Below, in pieces: positions 43,306 to 52,900 of a stretch of DNA of 64,000 nucleotides. This stretch comes from Diplonema papillatum (Eukaryota; Euglenozoa; Diplonemea; Diplonemida; Diplonemidae): the NCBI GenBank assembly GCA_030068145.1, contig JAPJBO010000637.1, forward strand, positions 62,001 to 126,000, written 5' to 3'. The position numbers and the translations under genes were made by a program. The notes beneath the pieces were generated by a model. It saw only the letters and a list, made by a program, of their open reading frames with translations, was not told where the DNA came from and made no database searches. Position 1 is the first letter of the stretch. Each line of letters starts with the position of its first letter.

Positions 43306-43859
43306 TTTTTTTTGCCCCAAATACCCCAAATACCACACTTTGAAAATTTTTGTGGGCCCACTTTTGGCAGGGAATTTTGACCATTTCACCTTAGAGAATT
43401 TGACCACCCAGCCTCCAAGGCAACTGCACTGTAGAGGGGGGGGGGGGGAGGGGGGGGTCTGGTTTATCCGGCCATCCGGCCAAAGTGGCTGATCCTTAAC
43501 AAGAGCGCTGCCCCCCCCCCATAGATGGAAACATAAAACCCAAAACCCAAGGCCACCAGACACCTAGTATTTGGTGGCCAGCCACTACTGGGCGGCTGGT
43601 CCTTTTTCCCGATCGAATATACACACCTCCGAATCTAAACGGGCGAAGCCCGGCTTTTCTTTGCACCAATCCTTCCAAAAAAGAGGGGGGGATCCGGGGG
43701 GCACCGCCCCCCGGCCGAACGGTACGGTACAGCGACACAGATCGTGCGGTGAAAAACCTCAAGCTTCACGGATTTCCAAGGGAATCTGTGAAGCTTTACG
43801 AACCTTCTCACACTCGTATTTCTTGTTTTCGAGTCCCCCACCAACGAGACCTGTAACCG
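43306..43859. other. No supported gene
   Basis: Contains a G-run (43435-43457) and a short inverted pair: GGTGGCCAGCCACTACTGGG with GGCGGCTGGTCC. No coding frame is supported. Confidence 0.4.
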
Positions 43860-43865
43860 AGTTTA

Positions 43866-46800
43866 ACTAGTGCGTACCCAGTCTGTAACCACTGTAACCA
43901 CTTGTAACCACTTGTAACCGGGTGTAACCAGTCTGTAACCGGGATGTAACCGCTGTAACCACTTGTAACCAGCATGTTGTAACCAGTCTGTAACCGGGAT
44001 GTAACCGCTGTAACCACTTGTAACCAGCATGTTGACCACTGTAACCGGGTGTAACCAGTCTGTAACCGCTGTAACCACTTATGTAACCAGTCTGTATCCG
44101 GGATGTAACCGCTGTAACCACTTGTAACCAGCATGTAACCGCTGTAACCGAGTGTAACCAGTCTGTAACCGGGATGTAACCGCTGTAACCACTTGTAACC
44201 ACTGTAACCGAGTGTAACCAGTCTGTAACCGGGATGTAACCGCTGTAACCACTTGTAACCAGCATGTAACCGCTGTAACCGAGTGTAACCAGTCTGTAAC
44301 CGGGATGTAACCGCTGTAACCACTTGTAACCAGCATGTAACCACTGTAACCGAGTGTAACCAGTCTGTAACCGGGATGTAACCGCTGTAACCACTTGTAA
44401 CCAGCATGTAACCACTGTAACCGGGTGTAACCAGTCTGTAACCGGGATGTAACCGCTGTAACCACTTGTAACCAGCATGTAACCACTGTAACCGAGTGTA
44501 ACCAGTCTGTAACCGGGATGTAACCGCTGTAACCACTTGTAACCAGCATGTAACCACTGTAACCGAGTGTAACCAGTCTGTAACCGGGGTGTAACCGCTG
44601 TAACCACTTGTAACCAGCATGTAACCACTGTAACCGGGTGTAACCAGTCTGTAACCGGGATGTAACCGCTGTAACCACTTGTAACCAGCATGTAACCACT
44701 GTAACCGAGTGTAACCAGTCTGTAACCGGGATGTAACCGCTGTAACCACTTGTAACCAGCATGTAACCACTGTAACCGAGTGTAACCAGTCTGTAACCGG
44801 GATGTAACCGCTGTAACCACTTGTAACCAGCATGTAACCACTGTAACCGAGTGTAACCAGTCTGTAACCGGGATGTAACCGCTGTAACCACTTGTAACCA
44901 GCATGTAACCACTGTAACCGAGTGTAACCAGTCTGTAACCGGGATGTAACCGCTGTAACCACTTGTAACCAGCATGTAACCACTGTAACCGAGTGTAACC
45001 AGTCTGTAACCGGGATGTAACCGCTGTAACCACTTGTAACCAGCATGTAACCACTGTAACCGAGTGTAACCAGTCTGTAACCGGGATGTAACCGCTGTAA
45101 CCACTTGTAACCAGCATGTAACCACTGTAACCGAGTGTAACCAGTCTGTAACCGGGATGTAACCGCTGTAACCACTTGTAACCAGCATGTAACCACTGTA
45201 ACCGAGTGTAACCAGTCTGTAACCGGGATGTAACCGCTGTAACCACTTGTAACCAGCATGTAACCACTGTAACCGAGTGTAACCAGTCTGTAACCGGGAT
45301 GTAACCGCTGTAACCACTTGTAACCAGCATGTAACCACTGTAACCGAGTGTAACCAGTCTGTAACCGGGATGTAACCGCTGTAACCACTTGTAACCAGCA
45401 TGTAACCACTGTAACCGAGTGTAACCAGTCTGTAACCGGGATGTAACCGCTGTAACCACTTGTAACCAGCATGTAACCACTGTAACCGAGTGTAACCAGT
45501 CTGTAACCGGGATGTAACCGCTGTAACCACTTGTAACCAGCATGTAACCACTGTAACCGAGTGTAACCAGTCTGTAACCGGGATGTAACCGCTGTAACCA
45601 CTTGTAACCAGCATGTAACCACTGTAACCGGGTGTAACCAGTCTGTAACCGGGATGTAACCGCTGTAACCACTTGTAACCAGCATGTAACCACTGTAACC
45701 GAGTGTAACCAGTCTGTAACCGGGATGTAACCGCTGTAACCACTTGTAACCAGCATGTAACCACTGTAACCGAGTGTAACCAGTCTGTAACCGGGATGTA
45801 ACCGCTGTAACCACTTGTAACCAGCATGTAACCACTGTAACCGAGTGTAACCAGTCTGTAACCGGGATGTAACCGCTGTAACCACTTGTAACCAGCATGT
45901 AACCACTGTAACCGAGTGTAACCAGTCTGTAACCGGGATGTAACCGCTGTAACCACTTGTAACCAGCATGTAACCACTGTAACCGAGTGTAACCAGTCTG
46001 TAACCGGGATGTAACCGCTGTAACCACTTGTAACCAGCATGTAACCACTGTAACCGAGTGTAACCAGTCTGTAACCGGGATGTAACCGCTGTAACCACTT
46101 GTAACCAGCATGTAACCGCTGTAACCGAGTGTAACCAGTCTGTAACCGGGATGTAACCGCTGTAACCACTTGTAACCAGCATGTAACCGCTGTAACCGAG
46201 TGTAACCAGTCTGTAACCGGGATGTAACCGCTGTAACCACTTGTAACCAGCATGTAACCACTGTAACCGAGTGTAACCAGTCTGTAACCGGGATGTAACC
46301 GCTGTAACCACTTGTAACCAGCATGTAACCACTGTAACCGAGTGTAACCAGTCTGTAACCGGGATGTAACCGCTGTAACCACTTGTAACCAGCATGTAAC
46401 CACTGTAACCGAGTGTAACCAGTCTGTAACCGGGATGTAACCGCTGTAACCACTTGTAACCAGCATGTAACCACTGTAACCGAGTGTAACCAGTCTGTAA
46501 CCGGGATGTAACCGCTGTAACCACTTGTAACCAGCATGTAACCACTGTAACCGAGTGTAACCAGTCTGTAACCGGGATGTAACCGCTGTAACCACTTGTA
46601 ACCAGCATGTAACCACTGTAACCGAGTGTAACCAGTCTGTAACCGGGATGTAACCGCTGTAACCACTTGTAACCAGCATGTAACCACTGTAACCGAGTGT
46701 AACCAGTCTGTAACCGGGATGTAACCGCTGTAACCACTTGTAACCAGCATGTAACCACTGTAACCGAGTGTAACCAGTCTGTAACCGGGATGTAACCGCT

Positions 46801-46950
46801 GTAACCACTTGTAACCAGCATGTAACCACTGTAACCGGGTGTAACCAGTCTGTAACCGGGATGTAACCGCTGTAACCACTTGTAACCAGCATGTAACCAC
46901 TGTAACCGGGTGTAACCAGTGTGTATCCGGGATGTAGCCACTGTAAAAAC
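43866..46950. repeat. 71-bp satellite, about 40 units
   Basis: Each 71-bp unit is itself seven GTAACC-headed blocks of 9-11 bp (GTAACCACT, GTAACCGAGT, GTAACCAGTCT, GTAACCGGGAT, GTAACCGCT, GTAACCACTT, GTAACCAGCAT). From about 44100 to 46900 the units are almost identical, with alternations such as GAGT/GGGT and ACT/GCT. The left 250 bp is scrambled. Because 71 is not a multiple of 3 and the unit has no minus-strand stop, all three minus frames are open for about 3 kb; these are not genes. The array ends about 20 bp before the ATG at 46969. Confidence 0.97.
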
Positions 46951-46968
46951 CAGCTATAACCGTTCTCA

Positions 46969-49900
46969 ATGGAACCGTCGTCAATTCTCCATGCACACTC
47001 AGGAGTTCAAGTCGATCCTAATAAACGAGAATCAACCATGACTACCCCCCGTTGCGTGAACGTCTTTGGACTGACCCGCGCTCAGTACGTAAGTAGCGCA
47101 CTGTCTGCCAAGGAGAAAACTGCCATTCTGTTGGTACTGGTGTTTGTGTTATCGTCCTCGCTGATCCGGCGAAGCAAGCCGGCTGCACACTCGTCTACAG
47201 CACAGAGCAGCATGAGCGTCAGCGACACCGACGGCGGATTCGAAGACCGGACTGGCCAGTTCGGAGAAGACAGGCTGGCCGAGACAACGGCGCTCTACCT
47301 CCGGCTCCCCTCTCGTGTAACGTCATCGGAAACCGAACCCGATTTGTATCCGAGATTCGCACCTCCGGAACAAGAACTCCTCGTTCTCGCCTGTGCCCAA
47401 GCACCGCCCCTCGCCGCCGAAAGATTGACCCGAAGACAGCGCCGGTGGTTCCGCCAGCTTCGCCGGCAATGGATCGCCCAGTGGCACGTACGGCTTGGCA
47501 AATTGAGGGCTTGCCTCGGGGTAATACAGGAGTTCTTGTGTCAAGAGGAGGGTCCGCTGTCGGAAGTCGCCTGGGCAAACCCACTCAGGAACTCGGATCG
47601 CCAGCACTGGCAGCAGGAAGAAACTCTACAGCTGCTGATCCGCGATCCGACGGGGCGACTGCGTACAGCGACCGTCGACGGAACGTCGAAACTCTCGCAG
47701 GTCCTTAAGATACCACCGGAGGAGTCCATCTGGGCGAGTAAAAGGGGAGGGGGCCTAGCCCCGCTGTCCATGGACGCCAGGATCGAGGAACTCGGGCTGG
47801 TAGGAGGCGACGAGATTGAGCTGCACGCACGAATGAGAGGGGGGAGTGGTAGAGGCTACCAGGAGACCCGTGTCCCAAGTTGTGCATCCACACCGACTGC
47901 TCCAGCATCCGCAGCTGCACCGGCGCCACCTGCAAGTTGTGCGTATTGCAACCCTGGTGTCTTATCAAGAAACCTTCTGTGCACAACATGCTCCGCTCCT
48001 GCGACCGAGTTCCCGATTTGTTATGTCACGCGCGTTCCAGTTGCGTTGTACGGGCAGTGGACTGCAGCGAATAAGGCTTTGCCTCGGGTACAGAAAGTGC
48101 TATGTGCCTCAACTGCGGACTACCTCCGAGATGCGTTCGGAAGTCTCACTGCAGGGCTCGCGTGGCCCATCCGGCGCATTCTCTCCGAGTTTGCTGGAAA
48201 GCCATTCGACACATTCGACCGCATACCGCTGCTGCAGGCCGCGTCGGTGTTGTTTGTCTTGTCCCAAGTGAGCGACACCGTGGATCAAACGATCCGGGCT
48301 CGGGCACGCGCATCCGCGCCAACTGCGCCTGCGATTTGTGCATATTGCAACGTTCGTCTGCCAGATACTTCAACCGATTCAATCACCCATCTGTGCACAG
48401 AATGTGCCGGTGCGCCCGACTTCTCGGCCAAGGCTTATTGCGCGCGCGTTCCAGAAGCGTTGCACGGGCAGTGGACTGCAGTGAATATGGCTGAGCCCCC
48501 AGTACAGAAGGTAAGTCATGAATCACGAACGGACTACCTGAAACACGTGTTCGGACACGCGGGGGCGGTCACAGCTGGGCTCGTGTGGCCCATCCAGCGC
48601 ATTCTCTCCGAGTTTGGAGGATGTACGTTCTGCACGATGCACCTGGTGCAGGCCACATCGATCTTGTTGCTCTTGTCTCGAGTGAGCGACACGGTGGATC
48701 AGAAGATCCGGGCTCGCGCACGCGCACTCGTGCCGACCGAACCTGCTTTCGCACCGACTGCACCTGCCTCCGCGCCGACTGCCTCGCCGATTGAACCTGC
48801 CTCTGCGCCTGCCTCCGTGCCGACTGCACCTGCTGTTCCTCGCGAATCCGACGTGGCTGAGATGCCAGCTAGAAGTCCCGTCCCCCGCGACCTGGCTGAG
48901 GTGTCAGCTCTGCCCACTGACATCGACCTGCGACCTCCGACCGCCTCCGCGCCGACTGCACGTGCCTCCGCGCCGATTGCACCTGCCTCCGCGCCGACTG
49001 CACCTGCTGTTCCTCGCGAATCCGACGTGACTGAGATGCCAGCTAGAAGTCCCGCCCCCCGCGACCTGGCTGAGGTGTCAGCTCTGCCCACTGACATCGA
49101 CCTGCGACCTCCGACCGCCTCCGCGCCGACTGCACGTGCCTCCGCGCCGATTGCACCTGCCTCCGCGCCGACTGCACCTGCTGTTCCTCGCGAATCCGAC
49201 GTGACTGAGATGCCAGCTAGAAGTCCCGCCCCCCGCGACCTGGCTGAGGTGTCAGCTCTGCCCACTGACATCGACCTGCGACCTCCGACCGCCTCCGCGC
49301 CGACTGCACGTGCCTCCGCGCCGATTGCACCTGCCTCCGCGCCGACTGCACCTGCTGTTCCTCGCGAATCCGACGTGACTGAGATGCCAGCTAGAAGTCC
49401 CGCCCCCCGCGACCTGGCTGAGGTGTCAGCTCTGCCCACTGACATCGACCTGCGACCTCCGACCGCCTCCGCGCCGACTGCACGTGCCTCCGCGCCGATT
49501 GCACCTGCCTCCGCGCCGACTGCACCTGCTGTTCCTCGCGAATCCGACGTGACTGAGATGCCAGCTAGAAGTCCCGCCCCCCGCGACCTGGCTGAGGTGT
49601 CAGCTCTGCCCACTGACATCGACCTGCGACCTCCGACCGCCTCCGCGCCGACTGCACGTGCCTCCGCGCCGATTGCACCTGCCTCCGCGCCGACTGCACC
49701 TGCTGTTCCTCGCGAATCCGACGTGACTGAGATGCCAGCTAGAAGTCCCGCCCCCCGCGACCTGGCTGAGGTGTCAGCTCTGCCCACTGACATCGACCTG
49801 CGACCTCCGACCGCCTCCGCGCCGACTGCACGTGCCTCCGCGCCAAGAGCACCTGCCTCCGCGCCGACTGCACCTGCCGTTCCCCGCGAATCCGACGTGA

Positions 49901-52900
49901 CCGGGGTATCAGCTATAACCGCTGAAGACCCCGAACCTCAACTTCCTTCTCGCTGCAGCCCGGCAAGCCGACTCGGGACTCCCCCTCCCGAGTACGGTAG
50001 TCCCGACCCGCTCTGGATCTCCCGCGACCCCGACCTGTCTGAGGTGTCATCTCTACCCGCTGAGGAGATTGACCATGTAGCTCGCGATACGAAGCGAGGG
50101 GTGCACGGTTTGCGCAACGTGACGGGGAGCTGTTGCTTCGCAAGCTCTGTAATACAGATGCTGCGGATGTCGAACTGGGCACAAACGGTTCAGGGGGACG
50201 GCAGTGCTTTCCGGGAGTCGCTGCTCACTCTTCTCAGGAGTGATGGCGAAGATTCATCTTCCGCTGAGATGACGTCTTTTTTGCGCGAATTGCCTCCGTA
50301 TCTTGACGGTACCGTTCAAGAAGACGCCGGGGGAATGCTGCAATATGTGCTGCAGCAATTCAGCAGTGCAGAGCTGACATGGCTGTGTTCGCTTGAGAGA
50401 ACGACGATGGTTTGCCACCAGTGCGGGAGGCGCCGTCTCGTTGCCGAGCCCACCCCTGTCGTGTTCTTGCCTTTCAAGCATGGTGAAGGTACGCAGAAGT
50501 TGCTGGAGTCCACCAAAGATGTGGAGCTCGTCGACGACATCGACTGTGACCGTTGTGGTGTAAGGACGAAGACTTCGAAGAGCTCGAAGGTTCATTTGCT
50601 GGACCGCCAAGAGGATGTCCTCATGTACTGCAACCGTTTCGGCAGGTTTGAGGAGAGGAAGCACCCCGGCAAACCGAGAGGCTTGGTAACGCACAATGGG
50701 AGGACGCTCCATCTGCGCGCCTTCACCGTCCACCAAGGAGACTCCCGCACTGGCCACTTCATCTGCGTGACTCGGACCTCCCTCGGTTGGGCCGTCCACA
50801 ACGACTCGGTCACGGAGCACTCGGTTAAGTTTCCGAAGTACGAAGGCGAGGTAGTCGTCTTCCTGTACTCGAAAACGCCGTTGCCACCGACGGAGGAGTC
50901 AGTCGTTGCTCCGCCGGTACGTGGGCCGCCGACGATTGTTGTCGGGGATTCGTTTCCGTCCTGGGGAGAAAGGTGCTCCGAACTTCTGGTTACCTGCTTG
51001 GAGACAGCCTCAACCTCCTCGGTTGAGCAGCGTTTGCAATCCGTGCAGACGGGAAAGACATGCGCACTCTTCGCATGCGTGATGGCGTTGCATGACGTCG
51101 GGCCAACGCAAGTCGGCGAGGACATGCTGAAGGCGTGCGCGGCGGAGTTTGGCACCACCGTCGAAGCGTGTTCAAATTATGGGGTGAACACGGCAGTGGT
51201 CGATGCTTTCGCGAAGAAGTTCAGGCTGGGAGCGCTGCGCTACCGGGACCTCGCCGACATTCTGAGTGGAAGGAGGAAAGCCGCACACGAGAGGAACATA
51301 TTGTACCTTTCGTGCGGGGGGCCCGAGGGCCACTTCATCTACCTGCGGCTCCCTGACGCGATCCTCAAAGCGGAAGAAAAGTCGCTGCAGAGCGTTGCAG
51401 AGGCGCTGGTTACGCGATCCCGATGCAGTATCAGCACCGAGACCGGTCGTGAAGAGGCGCCTACGAGTCCTCATGCAACATCGGAGACCGGTGAAGAGGC
51501 TCCAACTAGTCCTCGTGCTGCCACGCCGGTTCTGGCATCGGAAGCACAGACCAACCGATCGCCTTCCACGTCTGGCGCCGTCGCCCACCTTGACAAGTGG
51601 GAGTATCGTGTTTTTTCCGTCAGGTCGTCAACTGCCGAGACCGACCTGACTCACGGGTTGGAAACACTCGGGGCCCGATGCTGTGAAGGCGGCTTCACCA
51701 GCGATGACACACGCCAGGGCGTCGCAACATACGTCGCCGGCTTTGTTGTGACGAGGCTGCAACAGGGAAACAGGGTACTTGGTGTTCCCAGCGACGAGGC
51801 ATTGCGGCTTTGGTGGCAGACAGCGGGGGAGCATGCCGTTGGCAAAGAGCAGGCGCCTGTGTACGAGAACAGCATGCGACTGCAGTTGTACACCCCTCTC
51901 CCAGGAAGCGGGCTCGATGCCATCGTCCAACAGGCAGTAAAGGCACCGTTAGTGTCGGTCCGTAAAATCCGGTACGTGGTTGGCAACTGCCCAGTTACCG
52001 CGTTACGGGCAATCTTCTCTGGAAACGTTGCCAGGTCCGTGCTCCTGGTTGAAGCCGTTTCCGGCAAACGGACTGCGAGCCACTTTTTCGTCATCGAAGT
52101 GGCTCCAGCACGTTCACCAGCACGTCCTGAGAAGAAGACGATGGTCGTCATGAAGGAAGGCATGCTCGTGCCAGAGCGGCCTCTGACGAGCAAACGTCCA
52201 CTGCACACGCTAACAGGGGTCGCGTGTTTCGAGCCAGTTGGAGATGGGCTGATGATTTGCAAGATCTGCAAACAAGCTCTCATCAACGACCTCGTGGTAA
52301 AGAAGCCACCTCGCCTTGAATTCGCCAAAGGTGGGGTCAAGATCCCAACCGGTTCCGCTGGGGAGAAGAAGCGAAGCGACCATGAGAAGTCGGAGTTTCA
52401 CGTGGCCGCAAAAGAGGCTCTCCTCGCACCTTTGCTCCCGTGCGACCGGCTGCTGCAGACGCATGCATTGCGCAAAATGCAAACGACAAAGCCCGCCCCC
52501 CTGCCGAAGAAGTCGCCCGCAGCGTTGCCGTCTATTCCGGCTGAAGACGTCGCGCTCTACAACCTGCATGCCCGCATGTACGTTGGGGTGAAGAATGGCC
52601 TGAGCCACTCGGCCATGATCAAAGAACTTGCTGGCGAGCGCCTGCAGCACGTTACTTTGGAGGCCAGGTACAATAACCGTACCGCTCTTCGAGAGCTTAT
52701 TGGAATCTGGTCCGAGCTCTTGCTGAACCGGTTTCGGCAACAGTTGCTGGCTGAAGGGCCTGAGAACCTGTCGCCCCTGTTTCTTGTGGTCGACGCATCG
52801 ACCATGCCGCATGCAGGGGACGACGTGGTAGGCGTACGTGTGCGATACGCCGATGCCTCGGAACCCAGTCTTTTGAAGGAGACCTTCATTGGGCTTGTGC

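Noticed and set aside
43866..46950. CRISPR array
   Set aside because: The unit is a continuous tandem repeat without unique spacers, and the genome is eukaryotic. The same applies to the 174-, 204- and 53-bp arrays.
43808..46996. Three overlapping minus-strand ORFs of about 940-1060 codons
   Set aside because: They are produced by the 71-bp satellite, whose unit lacks stops in all minus frames and rotates frame every unit.
48699..49793. Minus-strand 364-codon ORF with VGRADTSARS repeats
   Set aside because: It is the complementary shadow of the 174-bp coding repeat on the + strand.
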